From the NCBI RefSeq assembly GCF_031755915.1, contig NC_083384.1, forward strand, positions 19,474,001 through 19,538,000: a stretch of 64,000 nucleotides of DNA, written 5' to 3'. Of this stretch, positions 11,507 through 24,470 are shown one piece after another. The position numbers and the translations under genes are program-made. This DNA comes from Ziziphus jujuba (taxonomy: Eukaryota; Streptophyta; Magnoliopsida; Rosales; Rhamnaceae). Every line of letters starts with the position of its first letter. Position 1 is the stretch's first letter. The notes below the pieces were generated by a model. That model was not told the DNA's origin. It was given only the letters and a program-made list of their open reading frames with translations, and made no database searches.

Positions 11507-13735
11507 GTTACCCCTCTTAGAGAAATTTTATCCATGAAATTTGTACCTTAGTCAAGGAAAAGATGTGGATGTTAGGCTCTCATATGCTCCTTAGTCTACT
11601 GCATGATTCATGCATAAGGCTTTCACAAAGACATGCTCTTGGTACAAACCTCCTGATTTTTACGGTCAAGGATGTCATCAAGCTACTTTTCAAAAGACAA
11701 GTCCTCTAGTAACTAAATCTATTGAGTCTCCAGCACACACAAGGAATTCAGTCTATATTTGCAAAGCATAAACACATGAAAAACATCATGAATCCGAGAA
11801 AGCTTCATCAATAAAGCAAGTCTATGAGCAAGTGACCTAACTTTCTTAGTGATCTCATATGCCCAATAAACCTTAGACTTAATTTCCCTTGTTTTCGAAA
11901 ATGCACTACGCCTTTCCAAGGTGGCAACTTAAAAAACACTCTATTTTTAATCTCAAACTCAAGATCATTTCTTATGAAATTTGCATAACTCTTCCTCTTA
12001 TCTTGAGGTGCCTTCAAGTTTTTAGAAATGATTTTGACATTATCAACTATCTATTAAACATAATTAGGACCTATAGGCTACTAATCACCAACCTCATCTT
12101 AACACATAGGAGCCCTACACTTCCTTCTCATACACTGCCTAATAATGTGCTATACCTATACTTGAATGATAGTTGTTGATGTAGGTGAGCTCTACCAAAG
12201 CTAAGTAAGACTCCCAAATCCATTTGAATATAGTACACAAGACCTTAACATATCCTTCAAAATCTGTATAGTCCTTTTTGACTACACGTTTATCTGAGGG
12301 TCAAAAGCATTACTAAAGTGGGGTTTTGTACTTAAAGCTGTCTGTAAGCCTTACCAAAAATGTGTCTTTATCCGTGACAATAGAGATAGGAACTCCATGC
12401 AAACTAATAATCTCTTTTATATAGAGTTGGGCTAAATTCGACAAAGAATAAGTCTTATAGATTAGTAAAAGTGTACAAACTTTGAAAGTTAGTCAACAAT
12501 TACAAAATACCATTATGACTTATATGTGTATGAGAAATCTTGAATAAGAAGTGCATAGTGATATGCTACCATTTTCATACTATAATAGGCAAAGGGTTCA
12601 AAAGTCTTATAAGGGTTTTGCAACTTTATCTTCACCTACTGACATACCAAACACTTGAATACAATATTTGTAATATCCTTCATCACTAACCATCAATAAT
12701 ACTTTTGTAAGGTACAATACATCTTGGTACTACTGAGATGTATGGTGTAAGTTAAACTTTGAGCCTCATAAACAATCACTCTCTTGAGTCCATCTACATG
12801 AACACAAAATCCAGTACTAATAACCAAAACCTCCATCATCTCTAATTATGAAAGCTATAGTCAATCTTTCTCTGACTTTGCCTCTCAACTTTATTAAAAA
12901 AAAAAAAAGGATCATGAAGTTGTTCATCATGGATATGATCAATAAATATGAGATGAGCTTGAAAACTAGCCAATGGAGCCCTATCTGGGTCCATACTCAA
13001 CACAACCCCCATAATCTACCATTGAAGGAAGTTGTACTATCTGCACATATGCCAAAAAAAGTGTTAGCCTTTCTACTTAAAGCATTGCTAACATATTTAC
13101 CTTGCCAACATGGTATAATGCAATCATAATCCTTAAGTAGCTCTATCCATCTCCTTTTCCTTGAGTTCAACTCCTTTCATATAAATAGATACTTAAAGCT
13201 TTTATGGTCAGTGTATATCTGACAAGTAGCTCCATAAAAGTAATGTCTCCTAGTGACCAATGCGAAGATCACTATTGCAAGGTCCAAGCCATAAGTAAGA
13301 TAGTTTACCTCATGCTTTTTCAACTGCCTTAAGCATAAGCCATTACCCTCTAATGCTGCATCAATAAACGTCCTAAACTCTAATAAAAAGTGTCACTATA
13401 AACCTCTAACCCTTTATTGCCTTTTAAAGTCAAAATAGGAGCAGAAGTTAACCTATTGTTTAACTTTTGGAAACTTTGCTCATACTTATCAATTCATTCA
13501 AACTTACCTATTTTCTTGGTCAGACAATGAAATGGTCATCTTATGTTAGATAATTCTTCTATGAATGTACAATTATACCCCACTAAACAAAGGAAATTAT
13601 GCATCGTAGAGAATAACCCTTCTATGAATCTAATATCTTAGAGAATCCTTTTATGAACTTTCCATAAACTAAGGAAACTACAAGTCTTCAAGGAAAAGAT
13701 CATCGTTGCAAGCTCTAAGTCATGATAATTTTGTA
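11507..13735 (-). pseudogene. Gypsy pol 3' part: RT tail, RNase H, integrase, chromodomain
   Basis: Minus-strand relic with several frame breaks. Reading from high to low coordinates: the post-RT segment (FLCLVGYNCTFIEEL, about 13.55 kb), RNase H (near 13.2-13.4 kb, TCQIYT.., ending in NALSRKAN), integrase core (12.1-12.9 kb), the segment KSYANFIRNDLEFEIKNRVF (about 11.94-12.0 kb), SRIHDVFHVFML (about 11.77 kb) and a chromodomain-like tail ending HPHLF (about 11.57 kb). A partly duplicated RNase H fragment (LELATMIFSLKT) lies at about 13.68-13.73 kb beside the LTR fragment. The core of RT is missing. The chromodomain would target integration to heterochromatin in an intact element. Confidence 0.75.
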
Positions 13736-15470
13736 AATTTTCAATCATGTTTAATAATTTTTCTATTTTTACGCTAATTACTTTAATAATGGGTAAAAAA
13801 TGGATTGTGTTTGGACACAGTTGGACAAAGTTGATAACATTGAAGTTAGATAAGTGCAGTTAGGTGTTAGTGGGACCTAATGAAAGGTTTAATTTCATTA
13901 AGTTAGCCTCCATGTTGAAAACCCCAACTTTGGGCATTGAGAAATTAGGGGGCACACAATGTAACTAGACTGTTAGGTGTCCAATTTTATAAATTTTAGG
14001 GTTATAAAATTTATTTTGGAACATTGGTATGCACCCAATGTCTTTAGTTTAAATTTTGGAGCCTGAGTAATTTTTTTGATTATTTTAGGCATTGGGACCA
14101 AGATTGGAGACAGTCCATTAAGTGGATCAGGTTTTAGCTATTTTCTGTGAGTGAATTTATTTTCAAAAATGTATGAGGCTATAAATATGTTCTATTTTAT
14201 GAATTGCATTTTAGAAGCAAAGTTTTTATATAATTTTACTTTATGCAATAAATCCTTATATGGTTTACAATTTTATTATTATCTATAATAAAGTGTTATG
14301 GCATAAATATGTTTTAAATATTTGTTTATAAATATATAACTATATTTTATGTTGATGTCTATGGTTTATTAAATGATTATCATTGTGGGAAATTTATATT
14401 TTGGACAAATTAATATGGGTTATGGAACTTTGGATTTATGAATTATTGTGTACCACATTACCTTACCTTGATTGTTGGATTTGACAGATATTGGTAATAT
14501 ATGTTATATTACCATCCTCCACTAATCATGTGCTTCACTGAGGTTGGATATGAGATCATAATTTAGCAATGCCTTAGGATGCTAAGGATTATAAGATAGT
14601 TTTCCCCTGCACATGGCTCTACGACATACTAAAATGCTAGGTGTGGTCGTATGACAATATTTGGTAGTAGATATAGTACGGAGGTGGTTGTTGATTATCT
14701 GGATTAGGGTTATTGGGATTTGCATTTTTAATCATGGTTTCAATAATTGAGAAATAATTATTTAATTAAATTATATGAATTACTATTTGATTTTTATATT
14801 TAATGTCGTTGGATGAACCAAAGGAATATTTTATGATTTTGGGGAACTATTTGGGTTTTGGTAAAATCATTTTCTAAAACATGAGACTTTATGATGAGTG
14901 AATGAAAGGTGTTGAGAGAAATGTTTTAGTAAGCATAATTATTTTCCAAGCTTTATTATTATTCACTGACTAAGCCTGTCTCATATATATATATATATAT
15001 ATTTTCATTTGCTTCACCAGGCCTCAGTTGACAGCTGGTACATACTTTGTCTAGGCACCTTTTCATCATTATCACCTTGATATATTTTGTCGTTATCGCA
15101 TTTTCACATTCATTATATTTTAATTGTTGATGTATTGTTTATTTTCTACTTTCTTATGAGACTGCTATTTATTTTATTTTATTTATTTTTTAACTCATTT
15201 ACTATTTTTAGTATGCTATGGTGGACTAACTTAGTATATATGTTTATTTCCATTTTTCTTTCTCCTAAGTTGGAACTCTTGATGGATATGACTGATTTCA
15301 AAATTTCGATTAAAAAAATTTGTTTTTCTCCATTATGCTATTGAGTTATATCCAATTTATGGTGAGGTTCCATTAAGCTCTCGGTACCTGTTCAAGTTTA
15401 GTGGGGTTTCCTAGGCAGGTCCATCTTGGGTGCTTAGAAAGGGCCCCAAAATGGTCCTATTAGCACTATA
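13736..15470 (+). repeat. LTR-A fragment inserted in opposite orientation, replacing the RT core
   Basis: Plus-oriented LTR of the same family as the surrounding element. Its start matches the reverse complement of the right LTR near 19.3 kb (AATTTTTCTATTTTTA, GGATTGTGTTT), so the 5' part of the LTR is missing. It ends near 15,470 in a U5-like GC-richer segment (TTTCCTAGGCAGGTCC). It splits pol between INYKQL on the right and the post-RT segment on the left, with about 130 RT codons gone. Read as an insertion followed by deletion. Confidence 0.65.
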
Positions 15471-17641
15471 ACATTTTTAGTTGCTTATAATTAATGCACA
15501 ACTACATTGATCCATCCTTCTTTACAAATAAAACTAATGCACATCGAGGAGAAATATTTAGTCTCTTAATCCCCTTGTTTGCTAACTCCTAAAATTAAGT
15601 CTTCAATTTTTTCAAGTTAGCTATGGCCATCTGATATGGCATTAAGGAGATAAGACTAGCATCATGAACTAAATTAATAGAAAAATCTATCTTTCATTCT
15701 AAAAGTAACCCTAAAAGTTCATTAAGGAATACAACCGAAAGATCACGTACCATAAAAATGTCCTTAAGCCCAACCTCACTAGCTCGAGTATCACTGATGT
15801 GTGCAAAAAATTGTTTATACCATTTCTAATGCAAGTAAAGCACAATAATAGTAGAAATAAAGCCTGAAGGAAGAATCTTGAGCTCCCTATGAAATGTAAC
15901 GTTAGGTAACCGTAAATGCTTAATGGTGACCTCTTTAATAAAACACTTCGTAGAAACACAAATGGCTGCAAGGCAATCTATCCTCAAGTTAATACCCTTG
16001 AAGCTCTGACAAAATCAAATATGCTTTCATCTTTTGATTGTTAAAGCTGATCATACAAGCTTTCCACACCTGAGTTTCCCACATGGACTTTCCTATAGGT
16101 GTAGAGATATTTATGGTTGAATCTAAATGAACAAGATGATTATCCACCTATGCTACTAAAATATATGATATGAAAGAATGTTAGCTCCAAGATTAATAAA
16201 AATATTTCTATATAAAAATTGATATCATACCTATAACCACAGCAAAGGTGGTTAGAGCCTCCTATTACATCATTAAAAAAACTTCATTTCCGACTGGTGG
16301 TCGTTGCTATTGACCATTACCCAAATTTCTAAGTGATGCTGGTACTTTACTATAAGAAGAAGTAGCATCAAACTATCTTGTTTGAGCACCCTACCTACTG
16401 GCATTACTAGTCTGCCACAATGAGAAGCTAGAACCAATCTACTGACAACGTATAATTTGTTCATAGACCAATCTATTATGAAGGATAGTTGGACATAAAA
16501 TTTCTCACATCGGCACTAAACAAAAGAGGGCACTCCCTCTTGAAATGACCATGCTATCCCCAATAGAAATATCCATCACCCTTCCTGCACATCCCTAAAT
16601 ATAATCTACTATAAAATCTACATGATGAGTGAGGCGAAGCACCAGAATAGCCTCTCTGATGACCACTGGGCTACTTAGAGCAACAATCTTATTATTAGCA
16701 CTAGACTGATATTTGGTACTATGACCGCAAGTATCACCATGAAATTTGCTACTACTAGCACCATGTGTGCCTTCTTTAAATCCACCTCTGCCATATGTTT
16801 GAAAGCTAAAACTACTTTTCTTGAATAACCCCTAGCAAAGAGCACCCAAAGACATACCTTCCAAAGATCATTGTCAAGACCTATCCATATTCATCTATGC
16901 CTCAAACTATAAAGCTACTTCTTGCAAAGCCTGATAGGTAGGATGATAAGCTCCAAAACACCAATAGTGATATGCTCATACAATCAATTCAAGAACCTCT
17001 ACTTTTTTGCTTTATCATCAAGAATCATGAAAAGGCCACACTATGATTGCTCTCTGAACTTCTTCTCATACTCATTAACAAATATGGTCCCCTTAGTCAA
17101 TCTTTCAAACTTTAATTTTTTGAACTCCCTATAGGCCAGACAACAAAACTCTGCATCTAAAGCTTCCTTTAATTGATCCCAAGTGTGATCCCATATTTCT
17201 CACTCACTAACTCACTAAGTGCGAGCATAACCTTCTAAAAAAACCCAACGATCTTAACCTTGTCCTCATTGAGATATTGTATGTCCTTCTTCAAAATCTT
17301 TTCAACAGTAGCAAACCAAGCCAAAGTAATTAATGGATTAATGGTGTCCTCAAATGTCACTGCACCCAACTTTCTAGCTTTCTTAACCCTGGTGCCTAAA
17401 AGGTTAGTGGCCTTAGTCAACCTCTCTATAGGCTTAACACCTAAGGTGGCCTCATATGTACTCTATACTGGCTCTTACTAACCACTAGGTCTACCATGTT
17501 TGGGATGCATCTTCAAATCTAAATATAAAAGACAAATTCTACTCAATACATCATTCAAACTAATAAAACAATTGATGGAGACAATGTTAAAAATGTACAA
17601 ACAATGTTGAAAGCAAAATATGCACATCATAGTGCGGGTCA
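15471..17641 (-). pseudogene. Gypsy gag, protease and start of RT
   Basis: Minus strand. gag begins at a Met at 17,510 (MHPKHGRPSG, then stops). It continues with AFEDTINPL..WFATVEKI-type gag sequence (17.2-17.4 kb) and a degenerate zinc knuckle (about 16.5-16.6 kb, YFYWG..GHFKRECP-like). Protease/linker sequence follows at 15.9-16.1 kb, then HISDTRASEVGLKDIFMVRD and ISLMPYQMAIANLKKLK (15.6-15.8 kb), the classic Tekay/Del entry into RT, ending at VKKDGSM (about 15.5 kb). Frames are repeatedly broken. No convincing primer-binding site was found next to the LTR at 17,642. Confidence 0.72.
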
Positions 17642-20600
17642 TGATTACCTTTGAGATCCTTCCTAGACATCCAAAAAGGTCTCGCCTAGGAAGCTCTACT
17701 AGACACTTTATCAAAAATCAAAGAAAACCTTTCTGTAAATGGGATGTAACCCAAAAGTTCAAATAAAATATTATGATCACTTCAATATAATTGCCATAAA
17801 ATCATCAACATAGACATTAAGGGTTCCAAACCCAAGATTCAAAAGAAGGAAGGATAAAATAATTGTCATATATATTACCTCAATTCATCAAACTAGCCTA
17901 AAAGAAGTATGGGATTTCAAAATTAAATAAAATGACATGAATAGCAAATCGCACAAAAGAATGTGGAAAAAGAAAAGTACATTAGTAACATACATACAAC
18001 GAAGATGAAAATGCAAGAATGATGAAATATGAAGATGATGATGAAGAGTGCTAGATTTCATATGCACCAACTATCAGCTGAGACCTAAGAGAGTAATTTA
18101 AAAATAAAAATAAAACTATGACACAAGCTCAATAAGTGAATAAAAATAAAGTTTGGAAAATAATTACATTTACTAAAAACATTTCCCTCAAAACGTTTTG
18201 TTCACTCATTATAAAGTCATCTGTTTTGGAAAATGAATTTTACCAAAGCCCATGAATTTTCCTAAACCATAAAAATCCCATATCTCATGTGAAAACATAA
18301 AAGAATAAAGCAAATACAACAATTCATACAATATAAATAAACAACTTATTTTCTTAGTAGTTAACTCATAAGCAAAAATACAAAATCCAATAATCATATT
18401 CCAAATTATCAACCACCCATGTACCATATCCATTATCAAATCCTTTCATATGACCACACCTAATATCCTAGTGCATCATAGAGCCATATGGGTGAAACTA
18501 TATTATAGTCTTTAGCATTCTAAGGCACTATAGAGCTAGGGCATCACATTTATCCTCAGTTAAACACATGATCAATGGAGGTTGTTAGTTTAGAGTGCTT
18601 TGTAATATTCATCGAATCCAATAATCATGTTAAGGTGATGGTACATATAAAATCCATAAATTCATGATCCCTAAAGTATATCAGTCATACAAAAGTAATA
18701 TTTTCTATAAAAAGCAATATTTTCCATAAATTCCATCATACTTAAAAACCATAAAAAGAAAAATAATAATATATGCTCCAATATATATAATCAAATATGG
18801 AAAACATATTTCGACCAATGCATTTTTGCAATTATTTTATAAAATGATAAATCATATGAAGTATTAATCGCATAATATAAATCATGTAAATTCATACTTC
18901 CAAAAATGCTATTAATAATATAAATCATAATCATATCCCCAAAACATTTTCAAAAATAAAATCCGCTAACAGATAGTAGCTCAAGCCTAATTTGTTGATG
19001 GATCGCCTTCAGTCTCAGTCCAGGTGTCTTAAATTATAGCAAAATATTTCTTAGGCTCCAAAATCAAATAAAAGACATTGGTGTGTACAATGTTCCAAAA
19101 TAAATTTTACAACTCTAAAATTACGAAAATTAGATACTTTGGAGTCCATTTATACTGCAAGCCTTTAATATCCGATATATAAAATTAGGGTTTCTACTCA
19201 AAAGACAATTTTATGAAATTGAACCATCTATTGAGTCTAAATAACATCTAAAAACACAAATCCAATTCAACTTGGTGCTGCAAAAACACAATCCAAATTT
19301 AACTAGTGTTAAACTTATTGACATAAAAATGGAAAAATAATCAAATGTCATCCAATATTCACAAATTATCTATCAATAGCAAGCCCATAAAATAGAGATA
19401 AGATTGATACACTCACCTTGGTCTAAAAGTGTTGTTAATGACCAAAAAATCCACTCAAAGTTTTAGTTAAACTTGATATTGATAGATCACTCAAATGGTG
19501 AGGAATCTTGACAAATGAAGGCGAAAAATGTTTTAAGGAGATTTAATAGGGGTGATGCGAATCCGTCCGAACCCGCACAACCGACAACCCACTAAGGTAC
19601 TGACCCGATACGGATGAAGACCGGGCTAATCACTAGGGCTCAAGCTAAGACATTTAGGGACAATCTAGCTGCCTTTATCCAGAGGGTAATTTATTCTCAA
19701 GAGGGCTTGTCCATATATGAAGATCCAAGACCTGTTTTGGGCATACAAGTGATGGAAGTCGATATGGACCCGGATAGCGGTTTTGGTGCATTTATGGATT
19801 CCAGGCAATGGGAAATGGGGTCAAATCTTCTTGAATTCACTTGATATCACTGATAATTCATGGGAACTGGTCAAGGTTAAAGTTTTTCTGGTCATTTAAT
19901 AGGTGTGCACTTGTCCATATTTGCTAGCTTTATTGTATTTTGCTGAGTTAGCTTTTTCTCTTTCCTCCAAGCAAGGGAAATGTGTGAGACTCCATAATAA
20001 TCATATTTGGCATCCTAAAAAGCATATAAAAGCTGATTTGGAGCTCAAATTGGTTAAAGATTTGTCAAAGTCAACTTAGTCAAAAAGCTAGTATTCTAGT
20101 TTCCTAATTTGATTTCTAGTTTTGTTTTAGGAAATTACCTTTACTTTTGGTATTTATTTATTTATTTTATGGACAAATAAGTTTAGGAAAGTTATCATTT
20201 TATTATTTTTATTGTAAATTAATTAATTCCTAATTCAAAATAAGGGAAGTAATTAATCCAAATTCGATTAGGAAAGGGTGTAAAATTAGGAATTTCCTAA
20301 TTGGATTCTATGTTGGCCAAAATTTTCTAATCCTTTTAGGGTCTTTTTTTGTTCATTCAAAGCCTATTCAAAGCCTATTCAAAGGCTTATTTTCAATGAG
20401 AAATCAAGCTTGAATTTTACACAGAAAATTATTAGTGACATTAAATTCTCTTTGTTCTTTTGAACACCTAAAACACCATTAGTGAATGAGTATTTTAGTT
20501 TGAATTATCAATAGTCATTCCATCACTTATTGTGGCGTCTTTATTATATACCAAGGTTTCTAATCACAGGTTGGTTAGGGGTCAAGGTGACCATTAGAAC

Positions 20601-21319
20601 TTGAATATAATTATATCCAGGCTAATATAATATGGGTTTCGGCACAGTTCATCCTAGGTTCGTATGAAGGGGAGTAAAGGTTATGGGTCCACCAGAAATG
20701 GCTAGAAATGGCCAAATTTTGGCGACTCGACCGAACACTTTTAATTGGTTTCAAATGTCGATGTCAATGCATCACTAGCCTAATTGGCCATGGGAATTTA
20801 CGGGTAGGTCAAAAATTAAGTGGGCAATTAAATAGTCAAGCGCGTGAATCTTTGCTCTGCTAAAGCATATATGAAAACTGGTGAAACCCAGCTAGAAGTT
20901 GAAGTAGGTTGCGGGTCAACCTAGTATCTTATGGATTTGGTTGGGTTTCGTGGGTTGAGGGGTTTTTAGGGCAATTTAGGAATTTTTTTGAATTACTTTA
21001 GCTAGGGTGCATTTTCCCATATATATATATATAGGCCTTTAGTTCTAGTAAAAGACAAAAAATTAGATTGGTTTTGACAAAGATAAAAATTCTGATGTTT
21101 AAAATTTCTTAGAACCATAACTTTGTAACTATAATTCTGAATTAGGCATGCCACCAGTTTATGAATTCATATCAATGAGCTCCACATAATGGTGCCAAAT
21201 TCAAAGCCAAAAACTTGACCATAGAAAAAGTTAACCCTAAAATTCAAACATGGTCTAATTTGTTAAACATGGTCAAACCACTTAAAAATTTAAATTCTAA
21301 ATTACTTATCGACGTGGAT
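17642..21319 (-). repeat. 5' LTR of the chromodomain Gypsy element (LTR-A copy 3)
   Basis: Runs from TGATTACC at 17,642 to about 21,319, where the shared sequence AAATTTAAATTCTAAATTACTT ends (also seen at 11.49 kb). Net length without the nested solo LTR is about 2.55 kb. It corresponds block by block to the left LTR. The outer end is approximate because a LINE relic follows without a clear target duplication. Confidence 0.7.
19553..20667 (+). mobile_element. Solo LTR-B, plus orientation
   Basis: 1,115-base LTR starting TGATGCG and ending CGTATGA (family end CGTATCA), flanked by perfect AGGGG target duplications at 19,548-19,552 and 20,668-20,672. It lies inside the right LTR-A, so it is younger than that element. 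It carries a 76-codon open segment starting MKTGLITRAQAKTF (19,614), homologous to the C-terminal tail of the family's polyprotein. Confidence 0.93.
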
Positions 21320-24115
21320 CATCATAAGCTCATCGGATTTTTACATTGACCCCATGAATAATTTAACCTCAATGATGCCAAATGCTCCATGCATTTAATG
21401 CAATCTTGACTTATCGGATAAAAGTAAGTTGTGGAAAAACCCACTCACATATATCTACAAATGTACCAAATTATCACACATAAAAATTAGTTTTTCTTCC
21501 ACATTGTCCAAGTGTAACATCTCGACCTGAGAAAATGTCTTGAATTTGAATTTTTGACCAAGGTTAACTGAGTGGGTTCCACAGTTGACTTTTTATCGTG
21601 GATGAAATTTTGTTTTGACTGAGGTATTATGGCAAAGTCATTGGCACAAGTTCATAGACTGGTGGTATGCCAAAATCGAAGCTAAGAGTAGAAAGCTATG
21701 GTCAAAACAAGATGTGATCCGAACTAATCAACGAGTCTGGAGTTGACCTTTTTATCCCTATAGATTTTGGCATTGAACCATGTATTATATGAAAGTGCTC
21801 ATCAATACGAACCTGAAGACTAGTGGCATGCTTAATTTGGACACACGGCTTAAAAGTTACGGGTCTGTAAAGTTATATCTATTTTTTTCCATGAAGAGAT
21901 CATGGATATGTCCTGACAGAGTGGTATTAGAACTCTAGGTCCTGTTAACCCTAAGAGTTTTCAAAATATGGTGTGATGGTGAACCTTAGGTGGTTAGTTA
22001 TCATCATATAGTTATGGTCTATCAGAGGTTAACGTGCCAAATAGTTTGAATGGAGGATGTAAGTCCCTATTGACTCTACTCCTAATCTGGGTCTATTAAA
22101 TTTCGAGAATGAAATTTTTATAAAGGGGGTAGATTGTAACGTACCGACTCAAGAAAATACCCCAAATTTGAAATTTTAACCAAGGTTAACCAAGTAGTTC
22201 CCACAATTGACTTTTTCCCATGGGCGGAATTTCATGTTGACTGATGTACCATGGCAAAGTACTCATCGACATGAGTTCACAGACTAGTGATATGCCAAAA
22301 TTGGAGCTAAGTGTAGAAAGCTATGGTCAAAATAAAATGCGATCTGGACTAATCAACAAGTCCCGAGATAACCTTTTATTTATATAGAATTTGGCGTTGA
22401 TCCATGTATTATATAAAAGTTCTCATTGATACGTGTTTGTAGACTGGTGGCACGATTAATTTGGACTCACGGTTGAAAAGTTATGGGTCTGTAAAGTTAT
22501 ATCAATTTTTTTTTTCAGGAAGGGATCTTGGATGGATCCTGACACCATGCATTCAAGCAATCCCATAGTGCATGAAGATCACAAAGTGCCCTGTCCAAGA
22601 AATTCCTACAACACCATCCATAAGCACACAACAATCCCTAACAAGAAGCTCTCCACATAAAACTTTCATCTTAATCATATACGAACACTTGTTATCTCTT
22701 AGATGACTCGAATATCCTATATGCACAGTTTCTTCTTAGTCTCACCTACTCCAATAATCAAACTTAACCATATATAACCCCAACTGAGTAAAACCACAAG
22801 CAAGCCTATCTTCTTTTCCAAATCCTCTAATACTCAAGCTTAAAATACTATCAACTTCATCTAGAGAAAAGGATGCATGCCCTCAGATTTAGTAAGAAGA
22901 TTAGAAACAACGGCCCCTCGCTAAGAAGTGGAGGTGGAGTCATGCATGTTTGTAAATTAAAACATTTAGACCATCACTGATTCTCCAAATACCTCAATTT
23001 TTAATAATACCATTACCTTAACAAAGGCTTGCCATAAGTGAGAAGGTTTAGCACCTATTCGAACCTATATAAAAATATGTATCTGGAAAATATCATGCTT
23101 TTAGCACTCTCCTGATATTTTAATAACCTCCAGTATTGTTTCACTAAAAGAGCTCTATTGAACTCCTCTAAAGATAAAAAATGCCGAATCACCAAAGGAT
23201 TTGGCGACACGTCCAATCCTATCTAACCTGACCAATACCCTTTTTAATTTTAAAGCTACCCCACCAAAAATAAGCCATCATCCTATCCAAATCATGCAGT
23301 AAATGCTTTGGAAATTTAAAGCAATTCATACTATAAGTTGGAATTGATTGAGCCACTATTTCTACCAAAATTTCCTCGTCAGCTTTGGAAAGAAACCTTC
23401 ATATCCATCCCGCAATTTTCTTCCAAACTTGGTCCTTTGTTAATTGAAAAACATATATATATTTTTTTCTTACCAATAATAGAAGATAATCCTAAATACT
23501 TCCCACACCCATTGTCACTTTCTACCTAAATTTTCCCTTTAATAAAATCGTGAACATTTTGTAGTGCGTTTGGATTGAATGTGACAATTGTTTTCCTGTA
23601 ATTAACTTCTTGACCAAAAACTCCCTGATGTTGCTAAAAATAATTAAAAATCATCTCTCATTCATTCACACTAGCTTTACAAAGAGAAAACTATCATCTA
23701 CGATAAAGAAAAAAAAAAAAGCAAAAAAAAAAAGAGAAATCATCTCTCATTCATTCACATTAGCTTTACAAAGAGAATACTATCATCTATGATAAAAATA
23801 TATATATATATATATATAAAAGGGAACACATTTGGGGTACCCTTTGCAACCTAAATTCCCTTAAGATCTCCAAATAATTAGCTTTCCTAAACTAACAGGA
23901 CAAACCCTTTTGCATACAATAGGAATGAAGAAATAAAGGATCTCTTTGCCCTAAACCTGACCAAGGCTAATCTTCATAATTAAATTGACCCAAACATTAT
24001 CAAATCCCATTACCTCCATCTTTCTTTGGATAAAACTCCACTAAACCCTATCATAAGCCTTATTCATATCCAATTTACCTTATTATACAAGCTTACCTTA
24101 CAATGTATGTATCAT
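21320..24115 (-). pseudogene. LINE (L1-like) reverse transcriptase relic
   Basis: Minus-strand non-LTR retrotransposon remnant interrupted by a miniature LTR element. From 24.1 kb downward it reads KLDMNKAYDRV and MGFDNVWVNLIM (RT core; a large part of RT is then absent), VWKKIAGWI..LSKADEEILV and AQSIPTYSMNCFKFP (about 23.3-23.4 kb), a RALLVKQYWRLLKYQESAK-like segment (about 23.1 kb) and sequence of the zf-RVT type (about 22.8-22.95 kb). Below 22.5 kb and left of the insertion the similarity is only guessed. Stops and frameshifts are frequent. The RT motif containing YxDD is not present. Confidence 0.75.
21513..22544 (+). mobile_element. Miniature LTR retrotransposon (TRIM-like, deletion derivative of Ty3/Gypsy)
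   Basis: Two direct LTRs, 21,513-21,918 (406 bases) and 22,135-22,544 (410 bases), both TGTAAC...CCTGACA, surround only 216 bases. The interior starts with a primer-binding site (TGGTATTAGAAC at 21,922, matching the initiator tRNA-Met site TGGTATCAGAGC with few changes) and ends in a polypurine tract (AAAGGGGGTAGA, 22,122-22,133). Just before that tract, TTTCGAGAATGAAATTT looks like the pol end of Gypsy elements. Flanks CCAAG (21,508-21,512) and CCATG (22,545-22,549) form a 4/5 target duplication. There is no coding capacity, so it would have depended on another element's enzymes. Confidence 0.88.
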
Positions 24116-24470
24116 AACAAATATTTCATTACTATTTTATCATTTTCTATAATTATAATAATGTATGTTAAAAATGCCACTTATTAGACTTTATGAACAT
24201 ATGATTAAAAAAAAGCCTATATAAGAAGAGGACAAATTACATTTTTCAATGCATATTGTTATATAAAATAAAGGAGAGTATAAAGTTTATAATATGTTTG
24301 TTTTGGTACATGTTAAAATATATTTTTGCAAGTTAATTTAGAGTAACAAAGTAATTTTTTCTATCATAGAAAAAAGAAAAAAAAAACAAAAACAAATTTT
24401 ACTTATTACACTTAATGTTTGTAGTGTTGTCGATGTTTTTCTAACAAAACAGCTTTTAGGATCATTCTCG
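24116..24470. other. AT-rich spacer
   Basis: No coding or RNA feature seen; poly(A)-rich around 24,370-24,390. Confidence 0.55.

Larger units (their letters stand above)
8437..21319 (-). mobile_element. Decayed chromodomain Ty3/Gypsy (Tekay/Del-like) element with nested insertions
   Basis: Minus-strand element. The right-hand 5' LTR is 17,642-21,319 and the left-hand 3' LTR is about 8,437-11,506, truncated at its outer end. The interior reads gag, protease, start of RT, [foreign LTR fragment], RNase H, integrase and chromodomain. Each LTR carries a solo LTR of another family (9,761-10,886 and 19,553-20,667). Net LTR length is about 2.5 kb at right and 1.9 kb at left. Gene order, the HISD..A..VGLKDI spacer after protease, and the C-terminal chromodomain ending in HPHLF place it in the Tekay/Del chromoviruses. 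All reading frames carry stops and shifts. Confidence 0.8.
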
